From CAWULT01 sp963923455 (GTDB taxonomy: Bacteria; Acidobacteriota; Vicinamibacteria; Vicinamibacterales; UBA2999): a DNA stretch of 28,712 nucleotides. Location of the stretch: positions 1 to 28,712 of the forward strand of contig CAWULT010000056.1 in NCBI GenBank assembly GCA_963923455.1, read 5' to 3'. Every line of letters starts with the position of its first letter. The first letter of the stretch is position 1. Positions 14,937 to 24,008 of the stretch are shown here, piece after piece. Both the position numbers and the translations under genes were made by a program. Below the pieces are notes generated by a model, which saw nothing but the letters and a program-made list of their open reading frames with translations, was not told where the DNA came from and did no database searches.

Positions 14937-17207
14937 ATGCAGCTGACCAAAGACGCATTGCTCGCGCGGATTCGGGAGGAGGCGCACCACCCGGCGACCG
15001 CCCGGGACCTGCTGCGGCTGCTCGGCATCCCGCGTACCGACCGCGCCGTCTTCCGGACGCTTCTCAAGCGGCTGGTTGCGGCGGGCGAGTTGGTCAAGGT
15101 GCGGGGCACGCGCTACGGCCTGCCGGACAAGATGGACCTCGTCGTGGGCCGCCTGCACACGCACCCGGGCGGATTCGGCTTCGTGGTGCCCGAGGTGACC
15201 GAGCCGGGCGCCGCCCGTGCCCCGGACATCTACGTCGCGGCACCCAACCTGACCGATGCCCTGCACGACGACCGGGTCGTGGCCCGTATCGAGCGGCACA
15301 CCGAGAAGGGCCCGGAGGGCCGGATCGTGCGGGTACTCGAGCGCGGGCACCCCACCGTCGTCGGGCGCTTCGACGTTGACGCGGGCGGCCTCGCCTACGT
15401 GGTGCCGTTCGATCGGCGGATGCTGGCCGACGTGCGCATCCCGACCGGGCAGGCGGCGTCGGCCGAACCGGGCGAGATGGTGGTCGTCGAGGTCACGCAG
15501 TGGCCGACGGCCTCGCGAGGGCCCGCGGGCCGGGTCCGCGAGGTGCTCGGGCGCATCGACGAGCCCGGCGTCGACACCGCGATCATCATCCGCAAGTTCG
15601 CGCTGCCGGACGTCCATCCGCCGGAGGCCGTTGCCGAGGCCACGCGGCTCGGGGGCGCCGTGAAGGCGCACGACGTCGAGGGGCGGACCGACTTCCGGCC
15701 CGTCACGACGGTCACGATCGACGGTGAGCACGCGCGCGACTTCGACGACGCCATCACGATCGCGCGACTGCCGAACGGGCACTACTGGCTGGGCGTCCAC
15801 ATCGCCGACGTGGCGCACTACGTGCGAGAGGGCAGCGCGCTAGACGAGGACGCGTACGCGCGCGGCACCTCGGTCTACTTCACCGAGCGCGCGCTGCACA
15901 TGTTTCCGGAGGAACTGTCGACCGGGCTGTGCAGCCTGAATCCGCACGTCGACCGGCTCGTCCAGTCCTGCCTGATGGAGGTGGACCCGCGCGGGCGCGT
16001 CGTGCGCTACGAGCTGCACGACGGCGTGATCCACAGCGACGCACGGATGACCTACACCGAGGTCAACGCGATCCTGACGGACCGCGACCCGGCCGTGATC
16101 GCCCGCTACCGCGAGCTCGTGCCCACCTTCGAGCTGATGGGCGAGCTGTACGAGGTGCTGGCGTCGCGGCGGCGCCGGCGCGGCTCGATCGACTTCGACC
16201 TGCCCGAGGCCGAGGTGATCATGTCCGCCGACGGCCTGATCGAGACGATCATCGCGAGCGAGCGCAACGTCGCGCACCGGCTGATCGAGGAGTTCATGCT
16301 GCTGGCCAACGAGACCGTGGCGGCGCATCTCGTGTCCGGGGGCGTGCCCGCGCTGCACCGGGTGCACGAGGCCCCCGACCTCAAGAAGGTCGCGGAGTTC
16401 GAGGAGTTCATCGCGACGCTCGGCTACAGCCTCGCCGCGACGGGCCATGCCCTCGCCCCGAAGCACTTCCAGAAGCTGATCGACCGGATTCAGGGAACGC
16501 CCGAAGAGCGGCCGATTGCGGCCCTGATGCTCCGGACGATGCAGAAGGCCCGCTACGACGCGGTGAGCCTGGGGCACTTCGGGCTGGCGGCGGAGCACTA
16601 CACACACTTCACCTCCCCGATCCGCCGGTACCCGGATCTCGTCGTGCACCGGATGCTCCGCGAGTCACGCCAGGGTGCGTTGAGCGAGGCCCGCCTCGAG
16701 GAACTGGCCGACGAACTGCCCGAGGCGGCCCGGCACGCCTCGGAAATGGAGCGGCGGGCCGACGAGGCCGAGCGGGAGCTCCTGCAGTGGAAGAAGGTCC
16801 GGTTCATGGCCGACAAGGTCGGCAACGAATACGAGGGGTACGTGACCGGCGTCGCGCCCTTCGGCCTCTTCGTCGAACTGATCGAGCATTACGTCGAAGG
16901 GCTCGTCCACGTGTCGAGCATGGGCGACGACTACTACCGCTTCGTGGAACAGCAGCACGTCCTGCACGGAGAGAACACGAAGAAGGAGTACCGGCTGGGC
17001 GACCGCGTGGCCGTGCAGGTCGTCCGCGTCGACCTGGAACGGCGGCAGGTCGACCTCGGGCTCGTCGAGATCCTGGAAGCGGTCCGGCGTGAGACGCACG
17101 CCAGGGGCCGGGTGCGCAGCCGGGTCACACCGAAGAAGGAGCGCCGCACGGCGCAGCGGCCCGGCAAGCGCGAGCGGGCCGCGAAGAAACGGACGAAACG
17201 CCGCTAG
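14937..17207 (+). CDS. rnr: Ribonuclease R
   Basis: Processive 3'-to-5' exoribonuclease that degrades structured RNA. It is 756 residues long from ATG 14937. The N-terminal winged-helix domain (about 1-62) is followed by cold-shock/OB domains (about 65-240), the catalytic RNB domain (about 250-580), an S1 domain (about 620-705, YEGYVTGVAPFGLFVELIEH) and a Lys/Arg-rich tail (about 707-756). The acidic catalytic cluster is D262, D268, D270 and D271 in IDGEHARDFDDA. The winged helix and basic tail separate RNase R from RNase II. The gene is 6 bases after the glycerate kinase stop, so likely cotranscribed. Its TAG stop shares CTAG with the convergent tatA stop. Confidence 0.97.
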   Translation: MQLTKDALLARIREEAHHPATARDLLRLLGIPRTDRAVFRTLLKRLVAAGELVKVRGTRYGLPDKMDLVVGRLHTHPGGFGFVVPEVTEPGAARAPDIYVAAPNLTDALHDDRVVARIERHTEKGPEGRIVRVLERGHPTVVGRFDVDAGGLAYVVPFDRRMLADVRIPTGQAASAEPGEMVVVEVTQWPTASRGPAGRVREVLGRIDEPGVDTAIIIRKFALPDVHPPEAVAEATRLGGAVKAHDVEGRTDFRPVTTVTIDGEHARDFDDAITIARLPNGHYWLGVHIADVAHYVREGSALDEDAYARGTSVYFTERALHMFPEELSTGLCSLNPHVDRLVQSCLMEVDPRGRVVRYELHDGVIHSDARMTYTEVNAILTDRDPAVIARYRELVPTFELMGELYEVLASRRRRRGSIDFDLPEAEVIMSADGLIETIIASERNVAHRLIEEFMLLANETVAAHLVSGGVPALHRVHEAPDLKKVAEFEEFIATLGYSLAATGHALAPKHFQKLIDRIQGTPEERPIAALMLRTMQKARYDAVSLGHFGLAAEHYTHFTSPIRRYPDLVVHRMLRESRQGALSEARLEELADELPEAARHASEMERRADEAERELLQWKKVRFMADKVGNEYEGYVTGVAPFGLFVELIEHYVEGLVHVSSMGDDYYRFVEQQHVLHGENTKKEYRLGDRVAVQVVRVDLERRQVDLGLVEILEAVRRETHARGRVRSRVTPKKERRTAQRPGKRERAAKKRTKRR

Positions 17208-17353
17208 GACTTCTCCTCGCCTTCCTTGGTGGCGTTCTTGAAGTTCTTGATGCTCTGCCCGATACCGCGCCCGATCTCCGGCAGGCGATTGGCCCCGAAG
17301 ATGAGGATCACGATGAAGAGGATGATCACGAGTTCGGGGATGCCAAGGTTCAT
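17204..17353 (-). CDS. tatA: Very short TatA-type twin-arginine translocase subunit
   Basis: Pore-forming component of the Tat pathway, which exports folded proteins across the cytoplasmic membrane. Only 49 residues, against about 60-90 for most TatA/TatE. It has the full diagnostic core: one membrane helix (about 5-19), the hinge FGANRLPEIGRGIG (19-32) and the amphipathic helix QSIKNFKNATKEGEE (33-47), after which the protein stops. Start ATG 17353 is supported by a strong GGAGG (plus-strand CCTCC at 17362-17366) 8 bases upstream and by an extended -10 promoter. The C-terminal acidic and disordered region is absent. tatB and tatC are not in the window. Its stop overlaps the end of rnr in a convergent CTAG. 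Confidence 0.93.
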   Translation of the reverse strand: MNLGIPELVIILFIVILIFGANRLPEIGRGIGQSIKNFKNATKEGEEKS

Positions 17354-17383
17354 ATCGTCTGCCTCCGGCTGGACTTGCTGAAG

Positions 17384-17392
17384 ATTGTACCA
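17384..17392 (-). promoter_or_regulatory. Extended -10 promoter for tatA
   Basis: On the minus strand TGGTACAAT fits the extended -10 pattern (TGn plus TACAAT, 5 of 6). The predicted start near 17377 gives a 24-base leader containing the GGAGG ribosome site. No good -35 is visible. It lies in the divergent gap with the VWFA gene. Confidence 0.5.
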
Positions 17393-17431
17393 CGCCGCCT
17401 CGCGGAACGAGGTTTGAAGAGGGTGCCGCGG

Positions 17432-18331
17432 ATGCGACCGACGGCGTGTGGGGTGGCCGTGCTGCTGGCGTGGTTTGCGCCCGATCTGGCCGCATCGTGG
17501 CAGGAGGCCGGCCGGCCGGGCGCGCCGGCCGAGTCGGCCTTCCGCTCTGGTGTCAATCTGGTGGACGTGTATGCCTCGGTGACGGACGCCATGGGGCGAC
17601 CCGTGACCACCCTGACCCAGGCCGACTTCGAGGTCCGGGAGGACGGCCGGCTCCAGGAGGTGTCCGTGTTCGCTGCCGGGGAGGTCCCGCTGACGGTGGC
17701 GCTCGCGGTGGACCGCAGCTTCAGCATGGCAGGGGAGCCGCTGCGCCTCGCCCGGCAGGCGGCGCGTTCCTTCCTGCACGCGCTCCGCCCCGGCGACCGA
17801 TCCGTCGTGCTGTCGATCGATGCGACCGCCGCCGTGCTGGCGTCGGTCGCCGCGGGCCGTGACGCCCAGGATGCGGCGCTGGCCGGGCTCGACGCCTGGG
17901 GGACGACGGCGCTCCACGATGCGGTCCTGGCGGCACTCGACCGCCTCGAGCCAGAGCCCGGGCGCCAGGCGCTGGTCGTGTTCTCGGACGGCGTCGATCG
18001 AGAGAGCCGCGCCTCGCATGCCGAGGTCGTGGCCCGCGCCCGCCGCGGACGCGCGCTGGTCTATCCGGTGGCACTCGGCCGGACCCGTCCCGAGTGGTTC
18101 GCCGAGCTGGCGTCGGTCACCGGAGGGCGGTCGTTCCACGCCCGCACCGCCGGCGGTCTCGAGCCGGCGCTGGCCGCGGTGGCCGAGGACCTGCGGCACC
18201 AGTACCTGCTCGGCTACGTATCGAACGCGTCGGACCGCCAGGCCGGGAGCTGGCGGTCGATTGCGGTCGCGGTGCGTGGCGGCCGTGCCGGTCTCAGGGT
18301 GCGAGCCCGAGACGGGTATGTCGTGCCGTGA
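17432..18331 (+). CDS. Secreted VWFA-domain protein (acidobacterial VWFA-related type)
   Basis: Protein of 299 residues with an N-terminal signal-like segment (about 1-22, ending near DLAAS) and a short beta-rich region (about 40-82, VNLVDVYASVTDAMGRPV, then LTQADFEVREDG). A von Willebrand factor A domain spans about 86-280. The MIDAS metal site is visible as DRSFS (94-98), T158/T159 in WGTTALHDAV and D186 in FSDGVDR. This layout matches the VWFA-related family frequent in Acidobacteria; the function of the family is unknown, presumably adhesion or binding outside the membrane. An in-frame TTG at 17375 would add 19 residues without a reason; ATG 17432 starts the signal peptide. The TonB-like gene follows 105 bases later. 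Confidence 0.85.
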   Translation: MRPTACGVAVLLAWFAPDLAASWQEAGRPGAPAESAFRSGVNLVDVYASVTDAMGRPVTTLTQADFEVREDGRLQEVSVFAAGEVPLTVALAVDRSFSMAGEPLRLARQAARSFLHALRPGDRSVVLSIDATAAVLASVAAGRDAQDAALAGLDAWGTTALHDAVLAALDRLEPEPGRQALVVFSDGVDRESRASHAEVVARARRGRALVYPVALGRTRPEWFAELASVTGGRSFHARTAGGLEPALAAVAEDLRHQYLLGYVSNASDRQAGSWRSIAVAVRGGRAGLRVRARDGYVVP

Positions 18332-18381
18332 CAGGGCGTGCCGCCCGGGGACGCGCTCGCGGCGTCTAACAGGGCGGGGCC

Positions 18382-18410
18382 TTGCGGCTCCAGCGACGCT
18401 CAGGGACAAT
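18382..18410 (+). promoter_or_regulatory. Possible promoter before the tonB-like gene
   Basis: TTGCGG (18382-18387), 17-base spacer, GACAAT (18405-18410): 3 of 6 and 4 of 6 consensus positions with ideal spacing. Weak, but it lies 27 bases before ATG 18437. Confidence 0.3.
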
Positions 18411-18436
18411 TGAGCCACTCATTCCAGCGAACAGCG

Positions 18437-19330
18437 ATGGCGACCCAGCACCCGACGGGCACCCAGGATCTGCCGGTCTCGACCGAACATCTGACCGTCC
18501 GGCCAGAAGGGATCGGTCCGAGCGAGGCCCTGTTCGCGTTCCAGCAGCGCGAACAGCGGATCGGCGGCGCGCTCGGCGTGTCCGTGCTGGCCCACGTGGC
18601 TGTGGCGTTGCTGCTGATCCTGATCGCGCGCCTGTTGCCCGAACGCGTGTACGAAGCGGTGCTGCCGGATGAATTGCCCGACCTGATCTGGGTGGCGCAG
18701 CCCGGCCCAGGCGGCGGCGGAGGCGGCGGTGGGAACCGCTCGCCGGAGCCCCCGAAGCCCGTCCAGCTCGAGAAGCCGAAGATCGCGGCGCCGGTGGAGA
18801 AGCCGGTCGTCGAACCGCCGACGCCGAAGCCGCCCGACGTGCCGACGCCGATTCCCGCGGCGACTCCGCAGGCGCCGCCCGTCTCGCTGCCCGGCGCGCT
18901 CGAGTCGACCCAGGCCTCGTCCGAGTCGCAGGGGTCCGGCATCGGAGGCGGCGGGGGCACCGGACGCGGAACCGGCGTCGGACAGGGCGAGGGGTCCGGC
19001 CTTGGCGCGGGCACGGGCGGCGGCACGGGTGGCGGGGTGTACCGGCCGGGCAATGGCGTGGTCAGCCCCCGCGTGATTCGCGAGGTCCGGCCGTCCTACA
19101 CGGCGGAAGCGATGCGGGCCCGGATACAGGGCGAGGTGTGGCTGGAATGCGTGGTGCTGCCAGACGGAACCGTCGGGCGGGTCGAAGTGGTGAAATCCCT
19201 CGACACGACGTTCGGGCTCGATCAGGAGGCCATCAAGGCCGCGAGGCAGTGGCGCTTCGCCCCCGGCACGCGCTTCGGCGAGCCGGTCGCCGTGCTCGTC
19301 ACGATCGCGCTGCAGTTCACCGTGCGCTGA
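18437..19330 (+). CDS. TonB-like energy transducer with glycine-rich linker
   Basis: Inner-membrane anchored protein of 297 residues that would pass proton-motive force to outer-membrane receptors. The cytoplasmic N-terminus (about 1-42) leads to one membrane helix (about 43-65) and a Gly8 run (92-99). A Pro/Lys-rich stretch (about 102-150, with EKPK and EPPTPKPPDVP) follows, then a Gly/Thr/Ser-rich linker (166-200), and finally a TonB C-terminal domain (about 207-297: VRPSYTAEAMRARIQGEVWL, then LPDGTVGRVEVVKSLD, AIKAARQWRFAPG). ATG 18437 is chosen; the open frame upstream to 18338 has no family support. exbB and exbD are not in the window. It may be a TonB paralogue with a private partner. 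Confidence 0.87.
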   Translation: MATQHPTGTQDLPVSTEHLTVRPEGIGPSEALFAFQQREQRIGGALGVSVLAHVAVALLLILIARLLPERVYEAVLPDELPDLIWVAQPGPGGGGGGGGNRSPEPPKPVQLEKPKIAAPVEKPVVEPPTPKPPDVPTPIPAATPQAPPVSLPGALESTQASSESQGSGIGGGGGTGRGTGVGQGEGSGLGAGTGGGTGGGVYRPGNGVVSPRVIREVRPSYTAEAMRARIQGEVWLECVVLPDGTVGRVEVVKSLDTTFGLDQEAIKAARQWRFAPGTRFGEPVAVLVTIALQFTVR

Positions 19331-19380
19331 GGCGCCGGTGCGGGGCCGGATGCGCTCCGGACCGAGCGGCCGACAGCAAG

Positions 19381-19412
19381 AAAAAAGGGACGGGCCTTTC
19401 GGCCCGCCCCTT
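19381..19412 (-). terminator. Intrinsic terminator of groES-groEL
   Basis: On the minus strand a stem (GGGCGGGCC paired with GGCCCGTCCC, one A-C mismatch, loop GAAA) is followed directly by TTTTTT (plus-strand A run 19381-19386). It lies 27 bases beyond the groEL stop. On the plus strand the same hairpin lies about 57 bases after tonB but lacks a T run, so it may only help terminate tonB. Confidence 0.88.
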
Positions 19413-19438
19413 CCGTGTTGCCGGGAACGGCTGGACGC

Positions 19439-21073
<1,635 letters not shown>

Positions 21074-21153
21074 TGCCTGTCTCTGCTCCATCGGTCGCGC
21101 GGGCTCACGGCCTCGCGCGCCAGAAATCCTGGCCGCGTCCGTCCGGACCGGCG

Positions 21154-21450
21154 TTACTTCTTGCTGTCGAGCACCGCGAGAACCTCGTCCTCGCGCATGA
21201 TGAGGTAGTCCTCACCGTCGATCTTGATCTCCTGGCCGGAGTACTTGCCGAAGAGGATGGTGTCGCCTTCCTTCACGTCCAGCGGCTGGCGGGTGTTGTC
21301 TTCCTTCACCTTGCCCATGCCCACGGCGATCACCCTGCCCTGCTGGGGCTTCTCCTTGGCCGTGTCGGGGATGATGATTCCGCCGATCTTCTGCTCGCCT
21401 TCCTCGATACGCTGGACGATGATCCGGTCGTGTAGCGGTCTGACTTTCAT
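21154..21450 (-). CDS. groES: Co-chaperonin GroES
   Basis: Lid of the GroEL cage, 98 residues, starting at ATG 21450. It has the family N-terminus KVRPLHDRIIVQRIEEGEQ, the mobile loop with GGIIIPDTAKEKPQ (about 23-36), VGMGK, and the C-terminal IKIDGEDYLIMREDEVLAVL. GGAG lies 9 bases before the start. The frame is open well upstream (to 22095) but that is not coding. Its transcript appears to begin near 21642, leaving a GC-rich leader of about 190 bases. Confidence 0.98.
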   Translation of the reverse strand: MKVRPLHDRIIVQRIEEGEQKIGGIIIPDTAKEKPQQGRVIAVGMGKVKEDNTRQPLDVKEGDTILFGKYSGQEIKIDGEDYLIMREDEVLAVLDSKK

Positions 21451-21622
21451 CTCTATCGACTCCACAAATCGCGATGCTGTGTGTGTGCGGGCCGCATCCG
21501 GCCGCCTGTCGCGCCCGGCCCGCCGCGGCGCGGTGGGCGTGCGCGAGAACGGGAACGCGCCCGCAGTGCTACGGTGCGGCCGATGCCGCCGCCGGTCCCG
21601 AAGGGCCGGTCCGCATGGTGGT

Positions 21623-21702
21623 CTGGCACTCAAGCCATGCGACCGCCAAGTATAGTGACCGGCAGAACCGCCTGTCAAGCAGTCCAGGGTCGAGAGTGCC
21701 AG
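21623..21702. promoter_or_regulatory. Inverted CIRCE-like half-sites around the groES promoter
   Basis: CTGGCACTC at 21623-21631 and GAGTGCCAG at 21694-21702 are perfect 9-bp inverted copies, 62 bases apart. Each resembles a half of the HrcA operator CIRCE (TTAGCACTC then GAGTGCTAA), but classic CIRCE has a 9-base spacer. One half lies just downstream of the predicted start and the other upstream of the -35 box. HrcA binding here is an inference. Confidence 0.45.
21649..21678 (-). promoter_or_regulatory. Near-consensus promoter of groES-groEL
   Basis: On the minus strand TTGACA (21673-21678) is separated by 18 bases from TATACT (21649-21654), matching 6 of 6 and 5 of 6 consensus positions. 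The predicted start is near 21642. Between it and groES lie GC-rich inverted repeats, for example 21592-21609 with a UUCG-type loop and 21490-21503. Confidence 0.75.
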
Positions 21703-21713
21703 CCGAGGGACGG

Positions 21714-21929
21714 TCAGGCGCTGCGACGCAGCTGGTACTCGGCGACCTTGCGGCTCAGGGTGTTGCGGTGCATGCCGAGCAGGTCGGCGGCGCGGCCGAG
21801 ATTGCCCTCGGCCCTGGTGAGCGCGTGCGCGATGAACCGCTTCTCGAACTCGCGCTGCGCGTCGTCGTAGCGCACGCCCTTGGCCAGCATTTCGAGGATC
21901 AGGCTCTCGAGTTGCTCCCGCAACGCCAT
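21714..21929 (-). CDS. Short Fis-type helix-turn-helix protein
   Basis: Protein of 71 residues with a Fis/NtrC C-terminal DNA-binding fold: a helical N-terminus (1-30) and HTH region (about 35-66, AEGNLGRAADLLGMHRNTLSRKVAEY). It looks like the DNA-binding tail of a sigma-54 activator standing alone, or a small Fis-like nucleoid protein. ATG 21929 shares its A with the purC stop (TAATG), and AAAGGAA lies 8 bases before it within the end of purC. Translation is therefore coupled to purC. The frame is open further upstream to 22037, overlapping purC, without family support. No partner or target can be named from the sequence. Confidence 0.85.
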   Translation of the reverse strand: MALREQLESLILEMLAKGVRYDDAQREFEKRFIAHALTRAEGNLGRAADLLGMHRNTLSRKVAEYQLRRSA

Positions 21930-22828
21930 TACTGCAGTTCCTTTCCGGTGAGGCGGCGAAAGGCCTCCAGGTACTTCTCGCGCGTCCGGGCCACGACGTC
22001 GTCGGGCAGGGACGGCACCGGGGGTTGCTTGTTCCACTGGATCGCTTCGAGATAGTCGCGGACGAACTGCTTGTCGAAGCTCGGTTGCGGGCCACCGGGC
22101 GCGTACTGATCCGCCGGCCAGTAGCGTGACGAGTCAGGGGTCATCGCCTCGTCGATCAGGATGATCCGCCGGTCCGGCGTGAGCCCGAACTCGAACTTCG
22201 TGTCCGCCAGGATGATGCCCTGCGCCGCGGCGTGCCGCGTGCCGAACGCGTAGAGCGCCAGCGTCAGCTCCCGCAGCTGCGACACGAGGTCCCCGCCGAT
22301 GAGCGCGGCGGCGTCGGCCTCGCTGATGTTCACGTCGTGCCCCGTCGACGCCTTCGTTGCCGGCGTGAAGATCGGCGTCGGCAGGCGGTCGGATTCGCGC
22401 AGCCCGGCTGGCAGGCGGACGCCGCAGACCTCGCCGGTGGCGAGGTACTCCTTCCAGCCCGATCCCGAGAGATAGCCGCGCGCGACGCATTCGATCGGGA
22501 TGGGCTCGGTCCGGCGCACCAGCATGGAGCGCCCCGCCAGGACGTCCGCGTGGTCGCGCAGCCCCGTGGGATACGCCGCAACGTCCATCGTCAGCAGGTG
22601 GTTCGGGACGATGTCGGACGTCTGGCCGAACCAGAACGCCGACAACTGCGTCAGCACCCGGCCCTTGTCGGGGATGCCCGACCCGAGGACGTAGTCGAAG
22701 GCGGAAATGCGATCGGAGGCGACCATCACGAGCGTGTCGCCGGCATCGAAGATGTCGCGGACCTTGCCCTGGCGATCGGGCAGGCGTCCGTTCAATCGAG
22801 TCTGGAGCAGGGGAGCGGGGAGCGGCAC
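21929..22828 (-). CDS. purC: SAICAR synthase (phosphoribosylaminoimidazole-succinocarboxamide synthase)
   Basis: ATP-dependent step of purine synthesis that joins aspartate to CAIR. It is 299 residues from GTG 22828, the length of the longer bacterial/yeast Ade1-like group. Motifs include GKVRDIF (near 22-28), SDRISAFDYVLG (near 39-50), RGYLSGSGWKEY, ADTKFEFG and LIDEAMTPDSSRYWP. The frame is open upstream to 23263, but GTG 22828 gives the family N-terminus and has GAGGA a few bases before it. The Fis-type gene overlaps its stop by one base. It is divergent from the membrane protein at 22938. Confidence 0.96.
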   Translation of the reverse strand: MPLPAPLLQTRLNGRLPDRQGKVRDIFDAGDTLVMVASDRISAFDYVLGSGIPDKGRVLTQLSAFWFGQTSDIVPNHLLTMDVAAYPTGLRDHADVLAGRSMLVRRTEPIPIECVARGYLSGSGWKEYLATGEVCGVRLPAGLRESDRLPTPIFTPATKASTGHDVNISEADAAALIGGDLVSQLRELTLALYAFGTRHAAAQGIILADTKFEFGLTPDRRIILIDEAMTPDSSRYWPADQYAPGGPQPSFDKQFVRDYLEAIQWNKQPPVPSLPDDVVARTREKYLEAFRRLTGKELQ

Positions 22829-22850
22829 GACGTCCTCGGAGAAGGTGGGG

Positions 22851-22879
22851 ATCTTACTTGGCCGTGTCACCGCCTGCAA
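22851..22879 (-). promoter_or_regulatory. Probable promoter for purC
   Basis: On the minus strand TTGCAG (22874-22879), 17-base spacer, TAAGAT (22851-22856): 3 of 6 and 4 of 6 positions. The predicted start near 22844 is 16 bases before GTG 22828. Confidence 0.4.
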
Positions 22880-22917
22880 CCGTACGCAACAGTGCCGGTC
22901 CAGCGGAGAGGGCAGCC

Positions 22918-22926
22918 TGATATATT
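22918..22926 (+). promoter_or_regulatory. Extended -10 promoter for the membrane protein gene
   Basis: TGATATATT fits TGn plus TATATT (5 of 6). No clear -35 is present. The predicted start near 22933 is only about 5 bases before ATG 22938, or about 47 before the in-frame GTG 22980. Confidence 0.45.
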
Positions 22927-22937
22927 GTGGGCGGTGC

Positions 22938-23987
22938 ATGGCGCGTCGGATCGGTCCGGCGCGGCGCCCAGACGATTTCGTGAAACTCCGCTCCACTGTT
23001 GTCGCCCTGCTGACGGTTCTGTTGCTTGGCTGGTTCCTCAGGGGCGCCGATCCCTCGGGTGTGTGGGCGCACGTCCAGCGCGCCCGATTCGACATGCTGG
23101 CCGTGGCGCTCGGCTGCGTGGCGGTCGCCTTCTGGCTGCGGGCGCTCCGGTGGCAGTGCATGGTCGCGCCGATCGGGCCGACGCGGTTTCGGAGCGCGTT
23201 CCGGGCCACGGTCATCGGATTCGCGGCGCTCGGCGTGCTGCCGGCCCGTGCCGGCGACGTCATCCGGCCCTATCTGCTGGCGCGCGAGGAGGGCCTGAGC
23301 GCGTCCGCCGTCTTCGCGACGGTGGTGCTCGAGCGCGTGCTCGACCTCATCGCCGTGCTGGCGCTGCTGGCGCTGTTCGTCTACGGATACGGCGACGCCG
23401 CGACGCTGCCGGATCGGCTGCGCGGCCCGGTCACGCTCTCGGCGACCATCGGCGCGGCCGCGGCCGCCGGGCTCATGGCCCTGTTGTGGCTGATGGCGTC
23501 GCGGCCCGAGCAGATCGGCCGGCTGGTGTTCGCCGCGACGCGCATTCTGCCGCGCGGGGTCGGCGACAAGCTGGCGAAGCTGGCGGCGACCTTCAGTACA
23601 GGCCTCGCCGTGGCGCGCGACCCGAGGCGGCTGCTGCGGTCGCTGGGCTGGTCCGTCGCCGTCTGGGCCGTGACGAGCGCGGAGGCCTGGGCCGTCACGC
23701 GCGCATTCGGCGTCGAGATGCCTTTCATGGGATCCTTCCTGCTCCAGGCATTCCTGGTGATCGGCATCGCGGTGCCGACGCCGGGCGGCGTCGGCGGATA
23801 CCACGAGGCGTACCGGTTCGCCGTGACGAGCTTCTTCCATGCGCCGAACGACCGGGCGGTGGCGGCCGCGCTCGTCGTGCACGCCATCTCGTTCGTACCC
23901 GTGGTGCTGCTGGCGGTCGTCTTCATGGCGCAGGACGGTCTCAGCGTCGGCCGGCTCCAGGAAATGGCCCGCTCGACCTCCGAGTAG
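22938..23987 (+). CDS. UPF0104/lysylphosphatidylglycerol-synthase-TM-like integral membrane protein
   Basis: Polytopic membrane protein of about 349 residues from ATG 22938 (335 from the in-frame GTG 22980, which begins directly at the first membrane helix). The family motif is visible as GVLPARAGDVIRPYLLAREE followed by FATVVLERVLDLIAVLALL. Near the C-terminal third GIAVPTPGGVGGYHEAY is also typical of the family. About eight membrane helices can be seen. The family includes flippase-like and glycolipid-related proteins; the substrate here is not known. It is divergent from purC. nrdR follows 21 bases later on the same strand. Confidence 0.88.
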   Translation: MARRIGPARRPDDFVKLRSTVVALLTVLLLGWFLRGADPSGVWAHVQRARFDMLAVALGCVAVAFWLRALRWQCMVAPIGPTRFRSAFRATVIGFAALGVLPARAGDVIRPYLLAREEGLSASAVFATVVLERVLDLIAVLALLALFVYGYGDAATLPDRLRGPVTLSATIGAAAAAGLMALLWLMASRPEQIGRLVFAATRILPRGVGDKLAKLAATFSTGLAVARDPRRLLRSLGWSVAVWAVTSAEAWAVTRAFGVEMPFMGSFLLQAFLVIGIAVPTPGGVGGYHEAYRFAVTSFFHAPNDRAVAAALVVHAISFVPVVLLAVVFMAQDGLSVGRLQEMARSTSE

Positions 23988-24008
23988 ACGGAAGGAGCCG
24001 CGTCACCG

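Noticed and set aside
18349..18366. GACGC/GCGTC stem between the VWFA and tonB-like genes as a terminator
   Set aside because: Five-bp stem only and no T-rich tail.
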